A DNA stretch of 64,000 bases. It comes from Winogradskyella aurantiaca (lineage in GTDB: Bacteria; Bacteroidota; Bacteroidia; Flavobacteriales; Flavobacteriaceae). Shown in pieces: positions 28,325-37,307 of the stretch (position 1 is the first letter of the stretch; each line of letters starts with the position of its first letter). Location: assembly GCF_003362725.1 (NCBI RefSeq), contig NZ_QKTV01000002.1, positions 310,001-374,000 of the forward strand, read 5' to 3'. The notes under the pieces were generated by a model. That model had not been told where the DNA came from and did no database searches. It saw only the letters and a program-made list of their open reading frames with translations. Both the position numbers and the translations under genes were made by a program.

Positions 28325-30130
28325 TCAATTGGAACTAGGTGGAATGTAAATATCGAAGTAATTATTGGACCAGGACAGGCTGTAGTTGTTCTTATTCAGG
28401 AAATCCTCCATTATGGCCGCAATATTGTTGTTATGATAATAGGAGTTTTCAGAAGTACTTGATAAATAATCTGGTCGCGGCTCTGAAAATTTTACAATGG
28501 TTTCAAATTTTTGCATTAGTATAACGGGAAGTTCGTCTCTATTCTTTTGAGCGGAGAAAAGCTTCTTCTTAAAACTTAAGGAATCATAAATCCACGGCCA
28601 GGAATTATACATATATGGCTTGGTATCTGTCAGAAAATGAATCATGGGTGATTTATCATAAACTAATAGATAATCCGCTGATTGGACATAATTGGGTAAT
28701 ACTTCTAACACTTCGTTAAGGATATCTGCACGTTCCTTAGTTGTATATATAGCTTTGGCAAATGGACTTTTTATCGAATAGGTTTTATCCAATCGAGATC
28801 CCGAATCAAAATAGGCCTGTTGAGACCAACTGTAAAGTTTCAACATCATAAAAGTGATGAAAAACATGAGGACAAAATGCTGACCATTAAAGGACTTTAG
28901 TTCATAAAACTCAAGTCTTGGTATTTGGTTCAAGACTGAATCACCTTGAGACCAACGTTGTAAAACATAAAAAAACAAGGGCAACGACAACCAAAGAGAT
29001 GCATACCCAATTGATGTAATCCCTCCTCCGCTACCAAATGGTAACAAGAATTGCATCAGGAATCCCATAAAACAAATCAAGTGTATTTCCTTATGAGCAG
29101 CAGACCATCTTATGCCAAATACACCAATATAACCTAAAGCATAAAACCCATGAATATAGCTAATCTTAAACCACAGCAATGACAGGATCAATACAAGACC
29201 TAATCCCAGCCATTTAAGCCAACCTAACTTAAATCGGCTTCTTAGTAAAAAAGCTCCTACTATGCCCATAGATGCCAACAAGGCCCATACACCGATTTTT
29301 AAGTAATTACGAACATAAATTCTTAAAAGGTCTATAACATTATGCGAGCTTTGATCCGTACTTCCTATATCAAATAAACTTATGATCGCCCTCTTCATTA
29401 TATCTAATTGCCCAAGTAGCAAGAGAAGCAATGCCACAAGACCAAATGCACCAAAAAAACCAAACTTAAAAGTACTTATTGGCCTTATCATGGCTTTAAA
29501 ACCCCCATCTTTTAAGCCATACCACATTGGAAACACCAGTATTAATGCAAATTGACTTAGATTAGGAAGTCTTGAAAATACATTTAGCCCAATAACCAGT
29601 CCAGATAGAAAAAGGTATTTCAAATTATTTTGGACCAATCCACGATGCATCAATAACATGCTGAGTACGGCCAAACAGGCAGTAATATGATTGTTGTAAA
29701 AAAGTAAATAACCAAAATCGTTTATGAATAAGGTCATTATTAAACCAAGCAATAAAAAGTCTTGCCGTATAAAGGGTTTTAATAATTGATAGGCCAAATA
29801 CATGGTTGTGGTATTCACAAGTATTGCTAGTATGCGCAGCCATAAGATGCCCCCCCCGGGAAACAGTTCATACCAAATACCACCTACCAACCCGGACAAC
29901 CAGTATACAAAATTGTATTCCACCGAATCGGCATCATTAAAAAATTGCTGGTAGAAGGTCGCCGCAAAACCATCATCGCAAACATCCAGGCCTTGAAAAG
30001 CCAATACCAATTGAATCAGTATTACACCAAGAAAGGTAAATCCAACCGCTTTTTTATTTTGAAATTGATCAAGAAATGAAGTCACGATGCCGCCATTTAA
30101 TTGGTCGAAGATATCAATTTTGAAATGCAT
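28325..30130 (-). CDS. Large polytopic membrane protein, GT-C-like, unrecognised family
   Basis: 601 residues, with about 11-12 hydrophobic helices in the first 430 and a C-terminal soluble domain of about 150 residues. After the first helix comes DVCDDGFAATFYQQ, an acidic pair in the first outer loop as in GT-C glycosyltransferases (ArnT, PMT). It lacks any better match I can name. Position before a GtrB-like gene suggests that it transfers the polyprenyl-linked sugar to the surface glycan on the periplasmic side. It could also be a Wzy-type polymerase, which is otherwise absent from this locus. The family is unknown to me. Confidence 0.6.
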   Translation of the reverse strand: MHFKIDIFDQLNGGIVTSFLDQFQNKKAVGFTFLGVILIQLVLAFQGLDVCDDGFAATFYQQFFNDADSVEYNFVYWLSGLVGGIWYELFPGGGILWLRILAILVNTTTMYLAYQLLKPFIRQDFLLLGLIMTLFINDFGYLLFYNNHITACLAVLSMLLMHRGLVQNNLKYLFLSGLVIGLNVFSRLPNLSQFALILVFPMWYGLKDGGFKAMIRPISTFKFGFFGAFGLVALLLLLLGQLDIMKRAIISLFDIGSTDQSSHNVIDLLRIYVRNYLKIGVWALLASMGIVGAFLLRSRFKLGWLKWLGLGLVLILSLLWFKISYIHGFYALGYIGVFGIRWSAAHKEIHLICFMGFLMQFLLPFGSGGGITSIGYASLWLSLPLFFYVLQRWSQGDSVLNQIPRLEFYELKSFNGQHFVLMFFITFMMLKLYSWSQQAYFDSGSRLDKTYSIKSPFAKAIYTTKERADILNEVLEVLPNYVQSADYLLVYDKSPMIHFLTDTKPYMYNSWPWIYDSLSFKKKLFSAQKNRDELPVILMQKFETIVKFSEPRPDYLSSTSENSYYHNNNIAAIMEDFLNKNNYSLSWSNNYFDIYIPPSSN

Positions 30131-30171
30131 TCACAGATAAAATTGAATTACCTTTATACGATTACAAAGTC

Positions 30172-30786
30172 ATGCTCCCAATGGATTTACGAACGGTACT
30201 TAAAAGCCCAATTGTTTATACCAGTTATCAAAAGCTAGTTGGAGGGTATCGCGCCCGACGAAAGTTTGTTGAAGACTATTTGGATCTTAATCCCAATCAA
30301 AGCCTTTTGGATTTTGGGTGCGGTCCGGGTGACATTCTTGAGTTTTTACCTGAGCTCGACTATACCGGTGTCGATATTGACCCCATTTATATTGAAAAAG
30401 CGAAGGCCAAATACGGGCATAGAGGTGAGTTTATTTGTTCTAAGCTCAAAGAACTTGATCTACCATCAGGCAAAGCTTATGATTACGTTATTGCCACAGG
30501 GGTGTTGCATCACATGGATGACAAGGAATGTTTGAGCTTTATAAAATGGGCTAAAAGCATCCTTAAACCAAATGGTAAACTGTTAACGCTGGACGGTTGT
30601 TATATTCCCAATCAAAACAAAATTTCTAAATTCTTAATCGACAACGATCGCGGAAATTTTGTAAGATCTGTTGATGAGTATACGAAACTCATGTCCTCTC
30701 AATTTGATACGGTCAACCGAACAATCGAGGAATCCTATTTTCATATACCCTACACGCTGCTTATTATGAGCGGCGAAACGTCTTAA
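30172..30786 (+). CDS. Class I SAM-dependent methyltransferase
   Basis: 204 residues. Motif I is SLLDFGCGPGDILEF (about 44-58), followed by TGVDIDPIYIEKAK and YDYVIATGVLHHMDD. The last pattern is typical of small Methyltransf_11/12 proteins that methylate small molecules or sugars. It lies divergent from the polytopic membrane protein at the edge of the polysaccharide locus. An ATG at 30181 is an alternative start. The gene ends 4 bases inside the convergent typA gene. The substrate is not readable. Confidence 0.85.
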   Translation: MLPMDLRTVLKSPIVYTSYQKLVGGYRARRKFVEDYLDLNPNQSLLDFGCGPGDILEFLPELDYTGVDIDPIYIEKAKAKYGHRGEFICSKLKELDLPSGKAYDYVIATGVLHHMDDKECLSFIKWAKSILKPNGKLLTLDGCYIPNQNKISKFLIDNDRGNFVRSVDEYTKLMSSQFDTVNRTIEESYFHIPYTLLIMSGETS

Positions 30787-32582
30787 AGCGCTTTACTGCG
30801 TTTTCTATCCACTTCTTTTAAAAGAATCTTACGTAATCGTAAATGGTTAGGTGTTACCTCTACATATTCATCCTTTTGAATGTATTCAAGAGCCTCTTCA
30901 AGCGAAAACTTAATGGCTGGGACAATCTTAGCCTTATCATCAGCTCCAGCTGATCGTACATTGGATAGTTTCTTTGTTTTGGTAACATTAACTACCATGT
31001 CATCTCCTCTTGAATTTTCACCAATGACCTGACCCTCATAAATATCCTCACCTGGATCCACAAAGAATTTACCGCGTTCCTGAAGTTTATCTATTGAATA
31101 AGGGATCGCTTGACCGTTTTCCATGGATACAAGAGATCCATTTAAACGTTCTGGTATGCCGCCCTTTACAGGTTGATACTCTAAGAAACGGTGCGCCATT
31201 ATGGCCTCACCTGCAGTGGCGGTTAACAAACTATTTCTTAGTCCTATAATTCCTCGTGATGGAATAATGAACTTACAAACCATTCGATCACCCTTGGCCT
31301 CCATGCTGGTCATTTCACCCTTGCGCATAGTCACAAGCTCTATAGCCTTTCCAGATACAGCTTCTGGGAGGTCAATGGTCATTTCTTCAAATGGTTCACA
31401 TTTTACACCATCAACTTCTTTGATAATAACCTGTGGCTGCCCAATTTGTAATTCGTAACCCTCACGACGCATGGTCTCTATCAAAACAGATAAATGCAAT
31501 ACACCACGCCCGAAAACCATAAACTTATCCGCAGAGTCTGTTTCTTCAACACGAAGGGCTAAATTCTTTTCAAGCTCCTTAGTAAGACGTTCTTTAATAT
31601 GTCTGGAGGTTACAAACTTTCCATCCTTACCAAAAAATGGAGAGTCATTAATAGTAAAGAGCATACTCATGGTAGGCTCATCAATAGCAATGGTTTTTAG
31701 TCCTTCAGGATTCTCAAAATCAGCAATGGTATCTCCTATTTCAAATCCTTCAAGTCCAACAATAGCACAGATATCACCTGCTTCTACAGATTCCACTTTC
31801 TTACGTCCTAAACCTTCAAAAGTGTGTAATTCTTTGATTCTAGACTTTACTATAGACCCGTCTCGTTTTACCAAAGACACAGGCATACCCGCCTTTAACT
31901 CGCCTCTTTGAAGACGACCAATGGCAATCCTTCCTGTAAATGACGAATAATCCAATGAGGTAATCAACATTTGCGTGGATCCTTCTTCAATTTTTGGAGA
32001 CGGTATGTGCTCAATGACCATCTCTAAAAGGGGCTCAATAGAATCTGTTGGCTGGGTCCAGTCCTCACTCATCCAATTCTGCTTAGCAGACCCATAAACG
32101 GTAGGAAAGTCCAACTGCCATTCCTCAGCACCTAACTCAAACATTAAATCAAATACAGCCTCATGAACCTCATCAGGAGTACAATTCTCCTTATCAACCT
32201 TATTGACTACAACACATGGCTTCAATCCCAGATCCAATGCTTTCTGAAGAACAAAACGTGTTTGCGGCATGGGTCCTTCAAAGGCATCGACCAGTAATAA
32301 CACTCCGTCGGCCATGTTTAAAACACGCTCTACCTCACCCCCAAAATCGGCGTGACCAGGAGTATCAATAATATTGATTTTAGTCCCTTTGTAGGTTACG
32401 GACACATTTTTAGAAGTAATGGTGATACCACGTTCGCGCTCTAAGTCGTTGTTATCCAGGATTAATTCGCCAGTACTTTCATTATCACGAAACAATTGGC
32501 AATGGTACATAATCTTATCTACCAAAGTTGTCTTACCATGATCTACGTGTGCAATAATTGCAATGTTTTTAATCTGAGCCAT
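30783..32582 (-). CDS. typA: Ribosome-associated GTPase TypA/BipA
   Basis: 599 residues. The GTPase domain has G1 [12 protein letters not shown] (about 11-22), G2 RERGITI, G3 [15 protein letters not shown] and G4 NKVDKEN. Elongation-factor type domains follow, and the C-terminal part has the BipA-specific end ([42 protein letters not shown]). The protein binds ribosomes and helps 50S assembly, especially at low temperature. The length fits the family. Its promoter region is shared, head to head, with kdsA. Confidence 0.97.
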   Translation of the reverse strand: MAQIKNIAIIAHVDHGKTTLVDKIMYHCQLFRDNESTGELILDNNDLERERGITITSKNVSVTYKGTKINIIDTPGHADFGGEVERVLNMADGVLLLVDAFEGPMPQTRFVLQKALDLGLKPCVVVNKVDKENCTPDEVHEAVFDLMFELGAEEWQLDFPTVYGSAKQNWMSEDWTQPTDSIEPLLEMVIEHIPSPKIEEGSTQMLITSLDYSSFTGRIAIGRLQRGELKAGMPVSLVKRDGSIVKSRIKELHTFEGLGRKKVESVEAGDICAIVGLEGFEIGDTIADFENPEGLKTIAIDEPTMSMLFTINDSPFFGKDGKFVTSRHIKERLTKELEKNLALRVEETDSADKFMVFGRGVLHLSVLIETMRREGYELQIGQPQVIIKEVDGVKCEPFEEMTIDLPEAVSGKAIELVTMRKGEMTSMEAKGDRMVCKFIIPSRGIIGLRNSLLTATAGEAIMAHRFLEYQPVKGGIPERLNGSLVSMENGQAIPYSIDKLQERGKFFVDPGEDIYEGQVIGENSRGDDMVVNVTKTKKLSNVRSAGADDKAKIVPAIKFSLEEALEYIQKDEYVEVTPNHLRLRKILLKEVDRKRSKAL

Positions 32583-32605
32583 TTACGATGCTGATTTTAA
32601 GCGCG

Positions 32606-32613
32606 CAAAGGTA
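32606..32613 (-). promoter_or_regulatory. Putative -7 promoter box (TACCTTTG) of typA
   Basis: On the minus strand TACCTTTG matches TAnnTTTG and lies 24 bases before the typA ATG. No good TTG -33 box is seen, so the call rests on the -7 box and its position. Confidence 0.5.
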
Positions 32614-32665
32614 CACTTAATTTTAGCTATTAGGCTCATTTAAACGATTTATCTGTAATTTAAAT

Positions 32666-32673
32666 TATCTTTG
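32666..32673 (+). promoter_or_regulatory. Putative -7 promoter box (TATCTTTG) of kdsA
   Basis: TATCTTTGC is the most common form of the flavobacterial -7 box. It lies 28 bases before the kdsA start codon. The -33 element is not obvious. Together with the minus-strand box at 32606 it makes a divergent promoter pair between typA and kdsA. Confidence 0.55.
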
Positions 32674-32699
32674 CACCTTAATTTCAAGCACACATTTGC

Positions 32700-33518
32700 A
32701 TGGACTATTCTGCACTTCCAAATATCAAACACCAAGACAAAAATCAATTCTTCCTTTTATCCGGTCCTTGTGCCATTGAAGGGGAGGACATGGCTTTAAG
32801 AATTGCCGAACAGATTGTCACAATTACCGATAAGTTGGGCATACCTTATGTTTTTAAGGGAAGTTTTAAAAAAGCCAACAGAAGTAGAATTGATAGCTTC
32901 ACCGGAATTGGGGATGAAAAAGCATTGAAAATCCTTCATAAAGTTGGACAAACCTTTGATATCCCTACCATTACCGATATTCATGAAGTTTCAGATGCGG
33001 CGCTGGCAGCCAACTATGTAGATGTACTTCAGATTCCTGCATTTCTGGTTCGCCAGACGGATTTAGTGGTGGCTGCTGCCAATACTGGCAAAGTGGTAAA
33101 CCTCAAAAAGGGGCAATTTATGAGCCCAGAGGCTATGAAGCACGCCGTTAAAAAAGTTCAGGATTCTGGAAATAATCACGCCTGGATTACAGATCGAGGG
33201 ACCATGTTTGGCTATCAGGATATGATTGTGGACTTTAGAGGTATCCCAACTATGAAGGCATTTGCGCCAACGGTATTGGATGTTACCCATTCACTTCAAC
33301 AACCAAACCAAACCATAGGAGTTACTGGAGGTCGTCCTGAAATGATTGAAACCATTGCTCGCGCAGGGGTTGTCAACAATGTAGATGGTTTATTTATTGA
33401 AACACATTTTGATCCAGCAAATGCCAAAAGTGACGGCGCTAATATGTTGGACTTAAGCAGGCTGGAAGGCTTGTTGTCAAATCTCGTAGCCATAAGAAAA
33501 ACCATCAATGGGCTATAA
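32700..33518 (+). CDS. kdsA: 3-deoxy-8-phosphooctulonate synthase
   Basis: 272 residues. It shows the KdsA/DAHP synthase I family blocks FLLSGPCAIEGED (about 17-29), YVFKGSFKKANRSR, PTITDIHEVSDAA, VLQIPAFLVRQTDLV and GMTDRGTMFGY-like WITDRGTMFGYQD. The reaction condenses phosphoenolpyruvate with arabinose 5-phosphate to give Kdo 8-phosphate for the inner core of lipopolysaccharide. Its place next to typA and near the polysaccharide locus agrees with an LPS role. The following lipoprotein gene starts 11 bases before the kdsA stop. Confidence 0.96.
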   Translation: MDYSALPNIKHQDKNQFFLLSGPCAIEGEDMALRIAEQIVTITDKLGIPYVFKGSFKKANRSRIDSFTGIGDEKALKILHKVGQTFDIPTITDIHEVSDAALAANYVDVLQIPAFLVRQTDLVVAAANTGKVVNLKKGQFMSPEAMKHAVKKVQDSGNNHAWITDRGTMFGYQDMIVDFRGIPTMKAFAPTVLDVTHSLQQPNQTIGVTGGRPEMIETIARAGVVNNVDGLFIETHFDPANAKSDGANMLDLSRLEGLLSNLVAIRKTINGL

Positions 33519-34266
33519 GCTTAGAATCATCGGCATATTAATTCTGTCATTTATGTATGGCTGCAAAAATCAGGATGCAGAGAAGGCATCTAATTCTTCG
33601 GTTTCTTCAGTTCAAGAAAATGATGATGTATTCTTCAAAGGTTCTGGAGACGAATGGCAATTGCAAATCACTGAAGACCAAATACGTTTTAGATCAGATT
33701 CTTTGGGATTCGAGTCTTTTATAACGCCAACTACTGAACCCATTAGAGTTGCAGACGCAAACATTAAGAACTACAGAGTCGAAGTTGAGTCTGGAACATT
33801 GGATGTTCGCATTGCTCAAGGCCCATGCAACGATTCTGTGATGGATTATGAGGTAGCTATAAAGATTAAAAGAGGCATAGATAAAGAATTTACTCAGTTC
33901 AATGGTTGCGGCACCTATCTTTTAGATGATCAAACCAGTGGTACATGGGAATTGTCAAGCTTATGGACTGAAGCGGTTTCTGTTGAAAATTTTAGAGAGC
34001 AACTCCCAAAGATTGAAATTACACCTGAGGACAAACGTTTTGCAGGCTTTGGTGGCTGCAACCAGATCAACGGATCCCTATTTACAGAACAGAATCTAAT
34101 CCGGTTTACAGATATAGCTCAGACGCGAATGTTGTGTGCCCCTCCCAATCAGGAGGAGGATTTTTTAAAAGCCTTGCGATCCAGCACACATTACAGTATT
34201 GAAGGGGATCTACTAATTCTAACAAATCCAGACCGCGAGACGCTACGATTTAAGAAGATCAACTAA
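33508..34266 (+). CDS. META-domain lipoprotein
   Basis: 252 residues. The start MGYKLRIIGILILSFMYGC is a lipoprotein signal with the modified Cys at residue 19. Residues about 40-150 resemble the COG3650/DUF-type beta domain (FKGSGDEWQLQITEDQIRF). Residues about 160-250 are a META domain: FAGFGGCNQINGSLF and IAQTRMLCAPPNQEEDFLKAL. META proteins such as HslJ are exported and of unknown biochemical role, often linked to stress or drug tolerance. The ATG lies inside the end of kdsA (11 bases overlap, other frame), so the two are probably one unit. Confidence 0.85.
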   Translation: MGYKLRIIGILILSFMYGCKNQDAEKASNSSVSSVQENDDVFFKGSGDEWQLQITEDQIRFRSDSLGFESFITPTTEPIRVADANIKNYRVEVESGTLDVRIAQGPCNDSVMDYEVAIKIKRGIDKEFTQFNGCGTYLLDDQTSGTWELSSLWTEAVSVENFREQLPKIEITPEDKRFAGFGGCNQINGSLFTEQNLIRFTDIAQTRMLCAPPNQEEDFLKALRSSTHYSIEGDLLILTNPDRETLRFKKIN

Positions 34267-34622
34267 CCCAAGAGCGGTTTATCCACATGTTGCCGTGCTT
34301 CATCAATAACGAATAAAAGGACCTCGTCATTTATATCCTCCAACTGCTTATAACGAAGGGACCGCACTAATTTGCGTTTTTCAGACACCATTAGTTCTTG
34401 ATATTTGGTCATGTACTTACTGTGATAAAAACCAATATCAACAAAGTCTTTACTTTGATTAATGTAGCAGATGGGCTTTTTACCAATATAAAAACAGGGA
34501 ATACTCCATTTGTACATCATATCGGCCTCAGGTGCTGCGTGTTCAATGAGTAGTTGCACATGAAGCATAATGGACTTATAAGGTTCGGGTTGTTTTAAAA
34601 TGTAAGCCTCTGCAGGATTCAT
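34263..34622 (-). CDS. DUF1801 (YdhG-like) protein
   Basis: 119 residues, soluble. The sequence IEHAAPEADMMYKWSIPCFYIGKKPICYINQSKDFVDIGFYH shows the core of the DUF1801/YdhG family, in which a hydrophobic strand is followed by Y..KxP..Y....HVDLGF-like text. The fold is known from structural genomics, but the role is not. It is monocistronic and convergent with the META lipoprotein gene, with a 4-base stop overlap. Confidence 0.83.
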   Translation of the reverse strand: MNPAEAYILKQPEPYKSIMLHVQLLIEHAAPEADMMYKWSIPCFYIGKKPICYINQSKDFVDIGFYHSKYMTKYQELMVSEKRKLVRSLRYKQLEDINDEVLLFVIDEARQHVDKPLLG

Positions 34623-34732
34623 AGCATTAAATATATAATAATCCGTTTGTCCAGTTAGTGCTAGTCTTGGATAATATCATTCAGTTTGATTACATTTAGC
34701 CTTGCAAAATTTCAATACATACTATTTCTATC

Positions 34733-35044
34733 ATGTTTAAAGTTACCGTACTCTACAACAATCCAGAAGATAAAACCGCTTTTGACAAGTACTACAAAGA
34801 AAAACACATGCCCCTTGTCAATCAAATTGAAGGCATTTCGCGCATTGAGTTAACGGAAATCATCAGAGGCCCGGGAGGTACAGCGAGTGACCACCACTTA
34901 ATGGCCGAACTTTACTTTACCAGTGAAGAACAAATGAATGAGTCTATGAGTTCCCCTGAAGGACAGGCTACTGTAGATGACCTGGCACACTTTGCCACCT
35001 CTGGAGTAACCATTCTAATTGGAAATACAGTTAGCTACGTCTAG
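34733..35044 (+). CDS. EthD-family small protein
   Basis: 103 residues. FKVTVLYNNPEDKTAFDKYYKEKHMPLVNQIEGISRIELTE is the EthD ferredoxin-like dimeric alpha+beta-barrel pattern, and the tail is GVTILIGNTVSY. EthD proteins form small dimers; some help degrade ethers, but most are of unknown function. The gene is monocistronic, flanked by the convergent NAD-dependent dehydrogenase gene. Confidence 0.85.
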   Translation: MFKVTVLYNNPEDKTAFDKYYKEKHMPLVNQIEGISRIELTEIIRGPGGTASDHHLMAELYFTSEEQMNESMSSPEGQATVDDLAHFATSGVTILIGNTVSYV

Positions 35045-35050
35045 TAACTT

Positions 35051-36259
35051 TTATTCAGATCCGTTGACGTACTCTTGCAGGTAATCAAATCTGGAGGTTA
35101 GTTTCCCTTCTCCATTGGTGATTTGAGCACGGTCTAGAATACCGTCTTTATCCCCATTAAAAAAAGCAGGAATCACATGCTCTAAAAAGGTTTCACCAAA
35201 TCCTTCACTGGCATCTTTTGGTAATTCGCAAGGTAGGTTATCGACGGCCATGACCGTAATGGCATCATTTGCATCAAAAGCCACCTCTGTTTCGGTCTGT
35301 GGATCATAACCATAAAAAGGCTTAGCAATCGTAGACGGTCTTATGGTACTAGCCACAGGACCATCAATATCACAAGAGATATCGGCCACCAGATTGATAT
35401 GAAACTCAGGATTTTTGGCATCCTCACGTGTGAAAAAATAAGGAGAATTATTCCCATAGAAATGGCCAGCAATAAAATAGTCGGTGACTTTAGTATAGGG
35501 CATAAAATTACTTTCATAACCCGATGGATCTTTAAAAAATTCCCATTTGTCCCCTACTTTGCCGTCTTTGCGTTTGGTGTACTCCATCACATCAATCATG
35601 CAGTACACAGGCTCGGTAAAATCAGCCGTTAGGTATAAGGCATCCTTAATTTCTTTAATACCTAAATGATCCAAAATCTCTTTAGCTCCATAGGCCACTT
35701 TACCAGTTCCAGATAGTAGAATCTTGATATTGGGAACGGTGATTTTATCCAATTCGGCTTTAACTGCATTTAAATCTTCAAGGGTTTCTACTTTAGGTAA
35801 TTGATACAAGTCATCACGTAATCCCAACGCTCTAAAGCCATTATAAGCCCCAACGAGTCCAGCATACCTTCCAAAACCTATCAAGCGAGCCCCATTGGAT
35901 TTAACAATGGTCTCATGGTCAAACAATTCTATCTTCTGTTTAAGAATTTCTTGAAGCAGGCCACGGTTATACGGTTGCTTTTTTATGGTATGCGAAAAGA
36001 AAAAGTACTTCTTCCCAGGAATTAAATTTTCTAGAGGTACTTCCTTTACGCCAATCATGACATCGGCTTCAGACACATCGTCCTTGACCTCAAAACCAAG
36101 CGCTTCGTAGGCCGCGTCCGGAAATACTCTAATGGCTGATCTTTCAATAATAAAGCGTGCTTTAGGAAATTGTTCCCTGGCCTTAACCAGCATTTCAGGT
36201 GAAAAAACAACCCGGCGATCTGGTGGATTTTTTCGCTCGGTAATAATGGCAAATGTCAT
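35051..36259 (-). CDS. Saccharopine dehydrogenase / alanine dehydrogenase-like NAD-dependent enzyme
   Basis: 402 residues. The N terminus (FAIITERKNPPDRRVVFSPEML) is that of the AlaDh/PNT N-terminal domain, as in the lysine-forming saccharopine dehydrogenase LYS1. The middle region has VKEVPLENL, the nucleotide-binding segment ILLSGTGKVAYGAKEILDHLGI (about 183-204, GxGxxA-like) and a late LPCELPKDASEGFG pattern. The likely reaction is NAD-dependent oxidative deamination or its reverse on a lysine-type adduct. I see no other lysine pathway gene around, so the substrate is open. Confidence 0.82.
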   Translation of the reverse strand: MTFAIITERKNPPDRRVVFSPEMLVKAREQFPKARFIIERSAIRVFPDAAYEALGFEVKDDVSEADVMIGVKEVPLENLIPGKKYFFFSHTIKKQPYNRGLLQEILKQKIELFDHETIVKSNGARLIGFGRYAGLVGAYNGFRALGLRDDLYQLPKVETLEDLNAVKAELDKITVPNIKILLSGTGKVAYGAKEILDHLGIKEIKDALYLTADFTEPVYCMIDVMEYTKRKDGKVGDKWEFFKDPSGYESNFMPYTKVTDYFIAGHFYGNNSPYFFTREDAKNPEFHINLVADISCDIDGPVASTIRPSTIAKPFYGYDPQTETEVAFDANDAITVMAVDNLPCELPKDASEGFGETFLEHVIPAFFNGDKDGILDRAQITNGEGKLTSRFDYLQEYVNGSE

Positions 36260-36324
36260 GTGGAAGTCTGGTACAAAATTTGCACGAAAATACTAGGATT
36301 TAAAGCCATATGCAAAGATTTTAC

Positions 36325-36332
36325 TAACTTCG
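36325..36332 (+). promoter_or_regulatory. Possible -7 promoter box (TAACTTCG) of ssrA
   Basis: TAACTTCG differs from TAnnTTTG by one base and lies 33 bases before the mature 5' end of tmRNA, leaving a short 5' leader for processing. No clear TTG -33 box is present. Confidence 0.35.
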
Positions 36333-36365
36333 CTGCCCTTTTAATTCTAAGGTCTTTAACATATT

Positions 36366-36758
36366 GGGGTCGACTGGTTTTGACAGCAAGATGAATGAAA
36401 TGGTAAGCACGTCGTGTAATGACATTGAGACACGTAAAAGGCTAGGTCAAACTTTAAACGGCGAAAATAACTACGCTTTAGCTGCTTAATAACTGAATTA
36501 TAGTAAGTTCAAGCCTCGGCGCACTAGGTGCGCAAGCTAAATGTCTCCTGAAAGCCTTGGTTAGTGGCGTTCTTTAATGAGGCATCGTAAAAATTAACTA
36601 AGATGCTGTAGCGCTTCGATTCAGCTTCGAGATTAAGAAGCTAAGTACTAGATAGGTTGTTTTTTACCGGTCTGGTATCGAAAACCAATAAAAAACTAAA
36701 CGTGTAGAAAGCCCTTTGGTTCCTTGTTTGGACGGGAGTTCGATTCTCCCCGACTCCA
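36366..36758 (+). ncRNA. ssrA: Transfer-messenger RNA (tmRNA)
   Basis: The 5' end GGGGTCGACTGGTTTTGACA and the 3' end GGAGTTCGATTCTCCCCGAC are the universal tRNA-like halves. The acceptor stem GGGGTCG (36366-36372) pairs with CGACTCC (36751-36757); the discriminator A follows and CCA is only partly encoded (ACA). The tag reading frame starts at 36460 and encodes GENNYALAA with TAA at 36487-36489, the flavobacterial form of the proteolysis tag. Four pseudoknots are expected between the tag and the 3' end. tmRNA rescues stalled ribosomes with SmpB. It is a standard one-piece molecule, not a permuted one. Confidence 0.96.
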
Positions 36759-36794
36759 CAATTAAGCGTAACTTCGTTACGGATTTAAACATAA

Positions 36795-36825
36795 AAAGTG
36801 CATCAAGATAACTTGAATGCACTTT
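36795..36825 (+). terminator. Terminator-like hairpin downstream of ssrA
   Basis: The arms AGTGCATCAAG and CTTGAATGCACT pair along 11 bases with one bulge across an ATAA loop, flanked by an A run before and a T-rich tail after. It lies 37 bases beyond the tmRNA end and is the likely transcript end. Confidence 0.6.
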
Positions 36826-37139
36826 GTTGTTTATAGACGTCGGGGCTGCAAGGACGTGAAGTTACATTTACAGAATGGGAGACGGTGGAGAACAATACAG
36901 TTAATCCCTCACTCAAATATCAACCTTTCTAATATTCGAGACACCTGTCTGGAACAGACAGGCAGTTGTATTTGCAACTTTGGACTCACTAGAGAACAAC
37001 ACAGTTAATCCCTCGTCCCTAAACAATTGAACGAAGTTATTTTGATTAACAATGCTTTAAAAACCTTTAATGATATTTAAATAGAAATAAGCCTAGGCAA
37101 TTTTCATTAGGACTTAACTTAACAATAATTTGAAAAGGA
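36826..37139. repeat. Gene-free stretch with a direct repeat pair and a perfect hairpin
   Basis: No convincing coding frame is seen in this stretch of about 310 bases. It holds two direct copies of a 23-base unit that begins GAGAACAA and ends TTAATCCCTC, at 36888-36910 and 36992-37014, with one mismatch (T/C). Between them is a perfect 8-base hairpin CCTGTCTG-GAA-CAGACAGG (36944-36962). A CCTGTCTG/CAGACAGG hairpin is the kind of short dispersed repeat I expect in Bacteroidota genomes, but one window cannot prove dispersal. Confidence 0.5.
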
Positions 37140-37304
37140 TTAAACTCCGTATGCTGGTATCTCGATGATCACCAAAAAGTATATTACTATTATATAAATC
37201 AAGATTACTATTGCAAAAACTAAGGCTAACTTAGCAAGTTTCTTATACCGTAACAGCCATAAAATCAGCGATGCTATTAATAGGATGATGAAGGCTATTA
37301 TCAT
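37140..37304 (-). CDS. Small two-helix membrane protein, 54 residues
   Basis: A frame too short for many gene finders: ATG at 37302-37304 and TAA at 37140-37142. The product starts MIIAFIILLIASLILWLLRY, has KKLAKL between the helices and a second hydrophobic helix (about 25-47), and ends EIPAYGV. The start codon lies 3 bases after the stop of the upstream secreted protein gene, which suggests one transcript and coupled translation. Both helices are strongly hydrophobic and separated by a positive loop. No family is recognised. Confidence 0.6.
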   Translation of the reverse strand: MIIAFIILLIASLILWLLRYKKLAKLALVFAIVILIYIIVIYFLVIIEIPAYGV

Positions 37305-37307
37305 AAT

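Noticed and set aside
15932-30786. A recently acquired genomic island for the polysaccharide genes
   Set aside because: The content would fit, but there is no integrase, tRNA or flanking repeat in sight, and the codon use cannot be measured by eye.
31471-31911. A 146-codon plus-strand frame opposite typA
   Set aside because: It is wholly inside a gene with all GTPase motifs and encodes no recognisable domain.
36817-37008. A 63-codon plus-strand frame after tmRNA
   Set aside because: It begins in the terminator hairpin, crosses the repeat pair and the perfect hairpin, and has odd composition with many Arg and Cys residues.
36888-37014. A CRISPR array behind tmRNA
   Set aside because: Only two repeat copies exist, the gap is 81 bases, and no cas gene is present in the window.
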